Made by a program: the position numbers and the translations under genes
The notes under the pieces: generated by a model
Database searches by the model: none
Told to the model about the DNA's origin: nothing
What the model saw: only the letters and a program-made list of their open reading frames with translations
DNA from: Candidatus Desulfatibia profunda
Lineage (GTDB): Bacteria > Desulfobacterota > Desulfobacteria > Desulfobacterales > UBA11574
Length of the DNA stretch: 34,677 nt
Assembly (NCBI GenBank): GCA_014382665.1
Contig: JACNJH010000083.1
Span: forward strand, 1-34,677
Direction: 5' to 3'
Shown: positions 1 to 6,927 of the stretch, one piece after another
Position numbering within the stretch: position 1 is the stretch's first letter
Layout: each line of letters begins with the position of its first letter

Positions 1-291
1 GCGAGCGTCCGTCGCGTTCTGTAGAAAGAATCCAGATCCGCAGCTCACCAGGCCCGCAGGTACAGAGAACAGACGTAGGCCGTCCTTCTCTGCAACTTGT
101 CCAGCCTCGGGCAGGGCCGCACGCGTATCGAATAACGACGTGTCATGCAGCAGTGTTGTGATCTTATTGCGGGCCTTCGGTGAGCGTACAAGCAATTGGC
201 GTGGAACCGTCATGTTCCCGACATGCAGCAATAGTGACTGCTCAGGAGAGAGGCTCCAATTCGTCCCATTTAGCTTGTTTATTTGTATCAT
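1..291 (-). CDS. Partial protein of unknown function, N-terminal part, runs off left edge
   Basis: An open minus-strand frame starts at ATG 291-289 and runs without a stop to the edge of the window, giving 97 codons. An in-frame TGA lies a few codons upstream, so this is the first ATG. There is no clear Shine-Dalgarno sequence. The product begins MIQINKLNGTNW and has no signal peptide or membrane segment. I do not recognise a family. The length without stops is unlikely by chance at this base composition, but it is the only support, so the call is tentative. It has the same orientation as the transporter genes to its right. Confidence 0.4.
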   Translation of the reverse strand, partial: MIQINKLNGTNWSLSPEQSLLLHVGNMTVPRQLLVRSPKARNKITTLLHDTSLFDTRAALPEAGQVAEKDGLRLFSVPAGLVSCGSGFFLQNATDAR

Positions 292-480
292 GGTTAGCTT
301 ATTCTGTCATGTAATTATTTGCTTTTCCTCACACGCGTTCAGGAAGCTGCCCAACGTACCAAATATCCCCACCCTTGAACACCCCCGGTTGGGCTATTAG
401 CTCGAATATTGCATTTAAATTTTTAACCCTTTGGGCAAGCCTGAGACGTCTATTTACTACGTTATCAAGGGCTTGCAGTT
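292..480. other. Intergenic stretch with no gene
   Basis: I see no supported gene in these 189 bases. Its right end (436-479) is a partial copy of a hairpin repeat described separately, which stops one base before the stop codon of the transporter gene. Confidence 0.5.
436..479. repeat. Half copy of the 23.7-kb hairpin element
   Basis: These 44 bases match, with 7 mismatches, the reverse complement of the right half of the long hairpin at 23744-23862. Both carry the same order of short blocks: CAAGC-TGAG-CGTC-ATTT, then TTATCAA-GGCTTGCAGT. The second half of the element is absent, and similarity ends at the stop codon of the transporter fusion gene. Base-by-base comparison supports homology. 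That this is a truncated mobile or REP-like element is inference. Confidence 0.6.
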
Positions 481-2076
481 CTATGATAGCATACCTTTTG
501 CTTTTAGAAATTCCGATACGACTTCTGCTGCACTTCTTTTTTTGCCGTCCACCTCATAATTCAAATGCTGCATCGCGGCATTGTCAATCAGCCCGCCGCA
601 AAGCGACAGAACATCGCCGAGTTCCGGATGAATTTTCAGGATTTCTTCTCTAACAACCGGGGCGGCATGGTAAGGGGGGAAAAAGTTTCGGTCGTCAGCA
701 AGTGGCTTCAGGCGATAGGATGCGATGCGGCCGTCGGTGGCAAAGGCGCAGATGACGTCCACTTTTCCTTTGGCTATGGCTTCGTACATGAGGGCGGGAT
801 CAAAATCCCGGACTTCACCGAACCGACAAGCGTAAGTCCGGTGGAGTCCAGGATAACCATCGGGTCTTTCGGCAAATTCCGCTGTGAAGCCCGCTCGCAG
901 GCGCGGCGCGAGGTTTTTTAAATCCGATATTTTGGTCCACCCGTGCTGCGCTGCATCCGCAGCCCGGACCGTGATCGCATAAGTGTTGTTAAATCCAAAA
1001 GGCTTGAGCCACCGGGCGTCAAAGCGTTCATGGTAAGCTTCGGTGACATGGCGCAAGGCCTCCTCGGGGTCGGAAATCACCGGGTGCTTTAAGATTGCAG
1101 TCAGTCCGGTCCCTGTGTATTCGGCATAAAGGTCTATCTCCCCATTGACTAGGGCGCCGTGACAGATCATGGTACCGCCGAGGTTAAAGCGGCGCTCTAC
1201 AATGCAATCCGTCTTTGCTTCGATCAGTTGAGCCATCATTTCTCCTAGAATAAGCTGCTCGGTGAAATTCTTGGTTCCGATCCTGATAGTTTTTTTCTGG
1301 GATGTTAACGATGCTGTCGGCCAAACGATCACAGAAGGGTTGGTAAAATATGTGATGATGCCTGTCAGAATTAAAATAACGGGCAGCATGAACGCTATCG
1401 GTTTCATAAAGGCCTTTAGCGACCCTTTTTGATCCCTTTTTCTTTCAGGCCGCAGCCCCCACTCAAAGGCTCCGATGGTAAAGTCCACGATCAAGGCGAG
1501 TAGTGCTGCCGGAACGGCACCAAGCAGAATGAGCCTGGTGTTTGCCAGGGCAAGACCACGATTGATGAATTGGCCCAGTCCGCCGGCACCGATAAAGGCC
1601 GAGAGTGTGGCAATTCCCACAGCGGCTACGGCTGCGGTTCGAATACCGGCCACGATTACCGGTACGGCCAAAGGTATCCGGACCATTTTGAGCTGCTGGT
1701 ATTCGGTCATGCCGACTCCCTCGGCAGCTTCCATGATCTCGGTCGGGACACCCTCAAGTCCTGTCAGGGTATTGCGGGCGATGGGCAGCAAGGCATAAAG
1801 CGTCAGGGCGATGATGGCCGGCAGGGCGCCGATTTTCTCAAGCAAAGCCAGCAAAAAGACCAGCATGGCCAGACTGGGAATGGTCTGGAGAATACCTACA
1901 GCTCCCATGATCGGGCCTCGCAGCCAAACAGTTCGGAACATCAAAATTCCGACCGGTATCCCGATGAACATGGCCATAAGGATGGAGCAACCGGTCAGCA
2001 TGAGGTGTTCACCCGTACGCAGCCAGAGCTCCGGCAGTCTTTCGGCGACATATGGTATCAGAGATTCTGAGCCCAT
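481..2076 (-). CDS. Glycine betaine/carnitine/choline-type ABC transporter, permease fused to substrate-binding protein
   Basis: This is a 531-residue membrane protein for uptake of an osmoprotectant or quaternary amine. Residues 1-210 are a multi-spanning permease domain of the OpuB/OpuC type, with the EAA coupling loop (EAAEGVGM, about 117-124). A further membrane segment at about 227-245 leads into an extracytoplasmic OpuAC-like binding domain from about 263 to the end, with GTKNFTEQ and YAEYTGTGL as typical family motifs. Such permease-binding protein fusions are known in this transporter family. The start codon overlaps the stop of the ATPase gene (TAATG), so the two are translationally coupled. 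Given the methyltransferase cluster next door, the substrate is probably a methylated amine such as glycine betaine, proline betaine, carnitine or choline, but the sequence does not say which. Confidence 0.9.
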   Translation of the reverse strand: MGSESLIPYVAERLPELWLRTGEHLMLTGCSILMAMFIGIPVGILMFRTVWLRGPIMGAVGILQTIPSLAMLVFLLALLEKIGALPAIIALTLYALLPIARNTLTGLEGVPTEIMEAAEGVGMTEYQQLKMVRIPLAVPVIVAGIRTAAVAAVGIATLSAFIGAGGLGQFINRGLALANTRLILLGAVPAALLALIVDFTIGAFEWGLRPERKRDQKGSLKAFMKPIAFMLPVILILTGIITYFTNPSVIVWPTASLTSQKKTIRIGTKNFTEQLILGEMMAQLIEAKTDCIVERRFNLGGTMICHGALVNGEIDLYAEYTGTGLTAILKHPVISDPEEALRHVTEAYHERFDARWLKPFGFNNTYAITVRAADAAQHGWTKISDLKNLAPRLRAGFTAEFAERPDGYPGLHRTYACRFGEVRDFDPALMYEAIAKGKVDVICAFATDGRIASYRLKPLADDRNFFPPYHAAPVVREEILKIHPELGDVLSLCGGLIDNAAMQHLNYEVDGKKRSAAEVVSEFLKAKGMLS

Positions 2077-2834
2077 TACACATGTTCCTTGAAGCCGGCC
2101 AGTTGCCGGGCGGGTTTGGCAAACAGCTCGCGGACGAATTCGGTGGCAGGCGACGCCAGAATTTCCGTTTTGGTTCCGATCTGTTCAAGATTGCCCTGAT
2201 GAAGGATCGCAATATGGTCGCCGATCAGAAGAGCCTCAAAAATGTCGTGGGTCACAAAAATGATGGTCTTGTTCAGACGCTTTTTCAGGACTAATAATTC
2301 CTGCTGGAGTGATTCCCGGGTCAAGGCATCCAGCGCACCGAAAGGCTCGTCCATGAGCAAATAAGCCGGATCCGCGGCCAGGGCCCGGGCCACGGCAACC
2401 CGCTGCTGCTGGCCGCCGGAGAGTTCATCCGGAAACCTTTGGGCGAAATCTGAATACGGCAGGCCCACCAGTTCCAGCAACTCCTGCACGCGTTCTTGCC
2501 TTCGATTGAAGGACCAGCCCAGGAGCCGGGGCGTCAATTCCACGTTTTGTTCAACACTCATATGGGGAAACAGCCCGATTCCCTGAAAGACATAACCGAT
2601 TTGACGGCGCAGGCTGACGGGATTCTGTGCCCTCACATCTGTTCCAGCCGCCTCGATGACGCCTTCAGTCGGTTCGATCAAACGGTTGACCATCTTGAGG
2701 GTGGTGGTTTTGCCGCAGCCGGATGACCCCAGAAGAACCAGCGTCTCCCCTGTAGCCACCTGAAAAGAAAGGTCTTTAACCGCATAGGAGCGCCCCCCGT
2801 CAAATGTTTTGGAAACATGCGTCAATCGGATCAT
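2076..2834 (-). CDS. Osmoprotectant ABC transporter ATP-binding protein
   Basis: This 252-residue ATPase powers the fused permease/binding protein encoded directly downstream. It has Walker A GSSGCGKTT (36-44), a Q-loop at about 84, signature LSGGQ (138-142), Walker B with LLMDEP (159-164) and the switch histidine in VTHD (H196). It matches the OpuCA/ProV family but ends without the C-terminal CBS domains often found there, so osmotic sensing through CBS is not expected. The gene overlaps the next one by one base (TAATG). There is no recognisable Shine-Dalgarno sequence before its ATG. A 10-bp inverted repeat sits 11 bases upstream and could influence translation. Confidence 0.92.
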   Translation of the reverse strand: MIRLTHVSKTFDGGRSYAVKDLSFQVATGETLVLLGSSGCGKTTTLKMVNRLIEPTEGVIEAAGTDVRAQNPVSLRRQIGYVFQGIGLFPHMSVEQNVELTPRLLGWSFNRRQERVQELLELVGLPYSDFAQRFPDELSGGQQQRVAVARALAADPAYLLMDEPFGALDALTRESLQQELLVLKKRLNKTIIFVTHDIFEALLIGDHIAILHQGNLEQIGTKTEILASPATEFVRELFAKPARQLAGFKEHV

Positions 2835-3238
2835 GGCTTTTTAAATTTGAATTCCTCGCTGCTTTCAGCGCGGGATGAATTCAAATAAAATAAAAGATAA
2901 GAACCTTTTAAGGCAAAAGTGCGGTGCCGCAGCCCGGAGGGCTGTGGCAAAAAATCCGAAATACCCCGTAGCCTTGTTACAGGGATAGGAATTTTAGCCT
3001 TTCGCCAATCAGAGCGGCGTAGCCGCGTTTCATAAAATCGTGACACGATTTTATTACACCACATGAAAGGATGTTCAGGTGTGATTTTATAATTTTTAGA
3101 AAATTTCAATTGATGAATTTTTAGAAAACTGGTTATTATAATTTTTTCAAAACCATCAAAATTTACTGTTGATTTATTCATGATTGTGCAATAACATAAT
3201 TATTTGAACTAAAATATTTTTAACAGGAATAAGATCAC
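2835..3238. other. Structured intergenic region between the divergent transporter and MarR genes
   Basis: About 400 bases without a convincing gene. They contain several strong inverted repeats. ATTTGAATTC/GAATTCAAAT lies at 2845-2854 and 2877-2886. A hairpin GCCGCAGCCC/GGGCTGTGGC (2926-2935, 2939-2948) has a 3-base loop and one G-U pair. GCGGC/GCCGC lies at 3014-3018 and 3022-3026. A near-perfect palindrome TAAAATCGTG-A-CACGATTTTA lies at 3033-3053. The density of stems suggests an interspersed structured element or a long leader for the minus-strand transporter operon. It must also hold the promoters of both flanking transcription units. No boxes could be assigned with confidence. Confidence 0.55.
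2845..2886 (-). repeat. Inverted repeat in the leader of the transporter ATPase gene
   Basis: Two perfect 10-bp arms (ATTTGAATTC at 2845-2854 and GAATTCAAAT at 2877-2886) flank a 22-base interior that can pair further (CGCTG/CAGCG). It lies immediately upstream of the ATG at 2834, so it would form in the mRNA leader. Confidence 0.6.
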
Positions 3239-3730
3239 ATGTCAATATCAAGCTCAGACCTTCATCATGATCCAAAGCAAAAAGTGCAGTGGGATTCCAC
3301 CAAAGAAATCATTTTTTCGATCCGCCGTCTGATCCAGGCAAGTGAACTCTATACCAAAGAGTTAAACAAAAAATATCAGGTGAGCGCAGCGCAGTTGAAC
3401 TGCATTCTGACCCTTAAAGAGTACGGTTCTTTACCGCCTTCTCAAGTTGCCAAGTATATGATGGTCAAATCCAGCACGGTCACCGGCGTGGTCGACCGCC
3501 TGGAAAGCAAGGGAATGGTGGAAAGGTCGAGAAATTCTCCTGATCGCCGGGTGATTACCATCCAGTTAACCGGTGTCGGCAAAATGTTGGCTGAAAACGC
3601 CCCGCCGCCGATTCAGCAAAAAATCATCGACGGTCTGAAAAAACTTACCGAGGTAGAAAGGGCTCAGATTGTAAACTCCCTTCACATGCTTACCGGCATG
3701 CTTGACGTCCAGGACCTGGAGGTCGAGTAA
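3239..3730 (+). CDS. MarR-family transcriptional regulator
   Basis: This is a 163-residue dimeric DNA-binding regulator. After an N-terminal helical segment (IFSIRRLIQASELY) it carries the winged helix-turn-helix at about 60-120, with LPPSQVAKYM and SSTVTGVVDRLESKG forming the HTH and SPDRRV in the wing. It ends with a dimerisation helix. The length is normal for the family. The gene is divergent from the transporter operon and upstream of the corrinoid methyltransferase cluster. It may control one or both, perhaps through the repeats at 3801-3864, which is inference from position. No effector can be deduced. Confidence 0.88.
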   Translation: MSISSSDLHHDPKQKVQWDSTKEIIFSIRRLIQASELYTKELNKKYQVSAAQLNCILTLKEYGSLPPSQVAKYMMVKSSTVTGVVDRLESKGMVERSRNSPDRRVITIQLTGVGKMLAENAPPPIQQKIIDGLKKLTEVERAQIVNSLHMLTGMLDVQDLEVE

Positions 3731-3800
3731 GCATACGAATCTTCTTTAGTCTTTCCTTGCCTAACCATCTTGAAAAAAACCTTTACAAAAAATATATTAT

Positions 3801-3864
3801 GTTTTAATAGTTATAATTAAAACTATCTAAATTAAAAATATATTAATATAAGTTGTTTTAATAG
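3801..3864. promoter_or_regulatory. AT-rich candidate operator/promoter region ahead of the methyltransferase cluster
   Basis: The 165 bases between the MarR gene and the first cluster gene are very AT-rich. A perfect inverted repeat GTTTTAAT-(7)-ATTAAAAC lies at 3801-3808 and 3816-3823. The ten bases GTTTTAATAG occur twice in direct orientation, at 3801-3810 and 3855-3864. Size and symmetry fit binding by a dimeric regulator such as the MarR protein encoded just upstream. That link is inference, and no cobalamin riboswitch features were seen. Confidence 0.4.
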
Positions 3865-3895
3865 AAATAACAGTTGGCGGATAGGAAGGCCCGAT

Positions 3896-4570
3896 ATGGA
3901 AGTGATGCCCGTTGTGGAAAAAAATGAATTGACACGGCTTCTGGGAGGCGGCGAGTTCGCTACCCTTTCGCGTGCCACCGGTACGAAAATTCAGAAGCTC
4001 GAACAACTCTTCAACGATAAAATTACGCCTTGCTTGCATCATACAACGGTAGCGATCGATTTGGTGGAAAACGGGTCTATTTTTCTGAAAGAGGGGCAGC
4101 GGTTGACAAGCCCAAAACTTTCCAAGACCATGAAATCATGTAAGGAAATGGTTTGTTATATTGTAACCGTCGGGGATGGTGTTGAAAGAAAAGTCCAACA
4201 ACTCATGGATGAAAACCATCTGGCGGAGGCCTACATCCTGGATGCCATGGCGTCTGTGGCTACCGAGAATATGGTGACAACCTTTCACCAGCAAATGATG
4301 GCCGGATATGAAATCGAGGGACGGGGGGTTACCCTGTGTTTCAGTCCGGGATACTGTGACTGGCCGATTACCGATCAGAGAAAACTCTTCGGTCTGTTTG
4401 ATTCAAATCAGATAACGGTTCAGCTTACCGATTCCTGTTTTATGCAGCCGCGCAAATCCATTTCCGGCGTTTTTGGCGTCACCCCTTTTGATTTCAAACA
4501 GCGCTCGCCTCAAGCATATAACCCTTGCCTGGATTGTAACAAAAAGAATTGTTTTGCAAAAAGAAACTAG
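3896..4570 (+). CDS. MetH activation-domain-like protein (cobalamin methyltransferase reactivation family)
   Basis: This 224-residue soluble protein resembles the SAM-binding activation domain of cobalamin-dependent methionine synthase. The stretch SPGYCDWPI (150-158) followed by LTDSCFMQPRKSISG (177-191) corresponds to the conserved APGYP and T-S-x-M-x-P-x-x-SVSG regions of that domain. In MetH this domain allows reductive methylation of Co(II)cobalamin. Here it is free-standing and heads a corrinoid methyltransferase cluster, so a role in reactivating or handling corrinoid proteins is likely, but this is inference. The C-terminus has three cysteines in CLDCNKKNC (211-219), an unusual addition that could bind metal or Fe-S. 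The start at 3896 is supported by AGGAAGG at 3883-3889. Confidence 0.78.
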   Translation: MEVMPVVEKNELTRLLGGGEFATLSRATGTKIQKLEQLFNDKITPCLHHTTVAIDLVENGSIFLKEGQRLTSPKLSKTMKSCKEMVCYIVTVGDGVERKVQQLMDENHLAEAYILDAMASVATENMVTTFHQQMMAGYEIEGRGVTLCFSPGYCDWPITDQRKLFGLFDSNQITVQLTDSCFMQPRKSISGVFGVTPFDFKQRSPQAYNPCLDCNKKNCFAKRN

Positions 4571-4572
4571 AA

Positions 4573-4624
4573 AGATGCAATTCCGAGCGTTTCAAGATGC
4601 AATCCCACGACTAAGAGGATGCAA
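4573..4624 (+). repeat. Three short repeats with 22-base period before the first mttB-like gene
   Basis: AGATGCAA occurs at 4573-4580 and 4595-4602, and GGATGCAA at 4617-4624, each exactly 22 bases apart. The third copy overlaps the ribosome-binding region. The spacing equals about two helical turns. Function is unknown. Confidence 0.45.
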
Positions 4625-6088
4625 ATGAAAGTAAGAAAAGGTCTGCCGGGGGGACAATATAATCCCATGTCCGAGCAGGATGTAAAAAAGATTCACGAAA
4701 CCAGCCTCAGGGTCTTTGCCGAAGTGGGCGTAAAAGTAAACTTTCCGGAAGCCCTGGAGCTATTTCGCCGGGAGGGTGCAACCGTCGATGACGCCAAGCG
4801 GGTGGTCAAGGTTCCGCCGGACATGGTGGAGGAATGGATCCGGCAAGCGCCCGCCGTCATTCACCTGTGCGGCCGGGCTGAAAATGGAGAACTGGACTGT
4901 GAGGTCGGCGGAAATAAAGTTTATTTAGGCACGGGCGGCACGGCCCTGAATGTACAGGATCCTGGAAGTACCGAGGCACGGCGGTCAACTCTCCAAGACA
5001 TCGTCAATATGGCTCGTCTGGTGGATGCTCTGGATAATATCCATTTTTACATGCTCAACGTGTATCCCAACGACATCCCCGACAAGGATGTGGAGGTGAA
5101 CCGCTTTGGTGCGGCCTTGAATCGTACCCGCAAGCATATCATGGGCGGAGTTTATACTGTTGAAGGGGTCAGAAACGTTATCAAGATGGCGGAATTCATT
5201 GCCGGCTCTCCCGGCAAGCTCAGGGAGCGGCCGTTCATCTCGATGGTAACCTGCGTTATCAGCCCGTTAACACTCGATGAAACTTATGCCCAGCTTACCA
5301 TGGAGGCTGCCCGTGAGCGCATCCCGGTGGTGGTGCCCTCGGAGCCTCTGTGCGGCGCTACCGCCCCGATTACACTGGCTGGAAACCTTGTGATCCAGAA
5401 TGTGGACTCTCTGGCCGGCGTCATGTTGGCTCAAATGACCAGTCCGGGAGCTCCCACGCTCTACGGCTGCATTTCTTCCATCACCGACCTGCGCGACATG
5501 AAGTACCTTTCCGGAGCGGTGGAAATGGGAATTATGAACGCCGCCGCAGCCCAAATGGCCCGATTCTATAATTTGCCGGCCTATGTAACCGCGGGCATGT
5601 CCGATGCCAAAATGAACGATGCCCAGGCCGGATATGAATCAGCCATCACCAGCCTGATGGTTGCCCTGGCAGGTGGAAATTTTATTCACGATGCGGCCGG
5701 TTTTTTAGAATTCTGCATGACCGCCTCCTATGACAAGCTGGTCATTGACAATGAAATCATCGGCATGGTGATGCGGGCCGTGGAGGGCATCCGCGTGGAC
5801 GACGAGACCCTGGCCTTTGATCTGATCAAAAAAGTCGGACCCGGCGGTCACTTTGTTTCCGCCCGCCATACCCGGCGTCACATGCGCTCGGAACTATACC
5901 GGCCTCAACTCAGCGATCGGGAAAACCGGGATCGCTGGCATGCAAACGGGGCTAAAGATATTCGGATGCGAGCCACCCAAAAGGTGAACCAAATTCTGAG
6001 CCAGGCGCTTCAGCCCGCTATCCCTGAAAACATCAGAGAGCGTATCAAACAGGAAATTCCGGGGATCCGAGCGTTTATTATGGAATAG
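4625..6088 (+). CDS. MttB-superfamily (non-pyrrolysine) corrinoid methyltransferase 1
   Basis: This 487-residue TIM-barrel methyltransferase of the trimethylamine methyltransferase (MttB) superfamily is expected to move a methyl group from a quaternary or tertiary amine to Co(I) on a cognate corrinoid protein. The frame is uninterrupted, with no internal amber codon, so it is a non-pyrrolysine member like the glycine betaine methyltransferase MtgB. Visible family features include VYLGTGGTA near residue 100, SDAKMNDAQAGYES in the second half, and DNEIIGM followed by KVGPGGHF near the C-terminus. ATG 4625 is preferred over ATG 4619 because AAGAGG at 4613-4618 is then six bases upstream. It is followed closely by a methyltetrahydrofolate methyltransferase gene. 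The substrate cannot be named from sequence alone. Confidence 0.9.
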   Translation: MKVRKGLPGGQYNPMSEQDVKKIHETSLRVFAEVGVKVNFPEALELFRREGATVDDAKRVVKVPPDMVEEWIRQAPAVIHLCGRAENGELDCEVGGNKVYLGTGGTALNVQDPGSTEARRSTLQDIVNMARLVDALDNIHFYMLNVYPNDIPDKDVEVNRFGAALNRTRKHIMGGVYTVEGVRNVIKMAEFIAGSPGKLRERPFISMVTCVISPLTLDETYAQLTMEAARERIPVVVPSEPLCGATAPITLAGNLVIQNVDSLAGVMLAQMTSPGAPTLYGCISSITDLRDMKYLSGAVEMGIMNAAAAQMARFYNLPAYVTAGMSDAKMNDAQAGYESAITSLMVALAGGNFIHDAAGFLEFCMTASYDKLVIDNEIIGMVMRAVEGIRVDDETLAFDLIKKVGPGGHFVSARHTRRHMRSELYRPQLSDRENRDRWHANGAKDIRMRATQKVNQILSQALQPAIPENIRERIKQEIPGIRAFIME

Positions 6089-6110
6089 CGGCAAAGGAGA
6101 AAGGAAATCC

Positions 6111-6908
6111 ATGATTATCGTCGGTGAAAAAATCAATGCCAGCCTGCCGGCTGCCAACGCGATCATTTACCAACAGGATGACCGTAAACTTGTGGAGCTG
6201 GCCCAGGAACAGGTTCATGCAGGGGTTGACTTTATTGATGTGAACGTGGCGACCGGAGTTGGGTCCCGGGATGATGAGATTGCAGCCGTCCAGTGGGCCG
6301 TCGAAACCATCCAAAAAACAATGGACACCCCGCTTTGTATCGACAGCGCCGACCGGGCCGTACTGGAAGCAGCCCTTGAGGTCAACGGTGACAGGCCCGT
6401 TATGATCAACTCTACCAAAGCCGAAGATGACAACCTAAAAGAGATTATACCTTTGGCGGTTCACTACAACGCCTCCCTGGTTGCGCTGGCGATGGATCAA
6501 GACGGTATCCCCAAGACCGTCAAAGACCGTCTGCTCGCTTGTGAAAAAATTGCCGATGCCTGCCGAACATTCGGGCTGTCGCTGGAGAATGTTTATTTCG
6601 ACCCCCTGGTGCTTCCCGTCAGCACGGATATCCGGCAAGGCCGCGTCTCTTTAGATACCTTGGCTGCCATTAAAAAAGAATTCCCCACAGCCAAAACCGT
6701 TATGGGTCTTTCCAACGTGTCGTATGGTCTTCCGGAACGGGCCAGGCTGAATATCGCCTTTCTGCATATGGCGGTCTTTGCCGGTCTCGATGCCGCGATC
6801 ATGGATCCGTTTGATCGCGATTTGACAGCAGCGGTCCGAACCGCCGAGGCGCTTATTGGAAAAGATCGGTATTGTCGACGCTACACCCGTGCATTTAGGA
6901 ATAAATAA
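6111..6908 (+). CDS. Methyltetrahydrofolate:corrinoid methyltransferase 1 (pterin-binding)
   Basis: This 265-residue protein has the pterin-binding TIM-barrel fold. It starts MIIVGEKIN, the usual opening of MtgA/MtvA- and AcsE-like proteins, and carries DVNVATG (43-49), CIDS (76-79) and GLSNVSYGLPER near 200, all typical. In the pathway it takes the methyl group from methyl-Co(III) corrinoid protein and gives it to tetrahydrofolate, linking demethylation to the Wood-Ljungdahl methyl branch. A good ribosome-binding site (AAGGAGAAAGG) precedes the ATG. It lies 22 bases after methyltransferase 1 and 19 bases before methyltransferase 2, so it is clearly in the same operon. Confidence 0.92.
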   Translation: MIIVGEKINASLPAANAIIYQQDDRKLVELAQEQVHAGVDFIDVNVATGVGSRDDEIAAVQWAVETIQKTMDTPLCIDSADRAVLEAALEVNGDRPVMINSTKAEDDNLKEIIPLAVHYNASLVALAMDQDGIPKTVKDRLLACEKIADACRTFGLSLENVYFDPLVLPVSTDIRQGRVSLDTLAAIKKEFPTAKTVMGLSNVSYGLPERARLNIAFLHMAVFAGLDAAIMDPFDRDLTAAVRTAEALIGKDRYCRRYTRAFRNK

Positions 6909-6927
6909 TTAAAACAAGGAGAATACC

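Noticed and set aside
2831-3181. 116-codon minus-strand frame ending in an ATGA overlap with the transporter ATPase gene
   Set aside because: It crosses several strong hairpins, has no recognisable domain and no good ribosome-binding site. The region is better explained as structured non-coding DNA, although the overlap is noted.
3731-3895. Cobalamin riboswitch ahead of the corrinoid operon
   Set aside because: The gap is only 165 bases and very AT-rich, with no B12-box-like segment or the expected stem arrangement.
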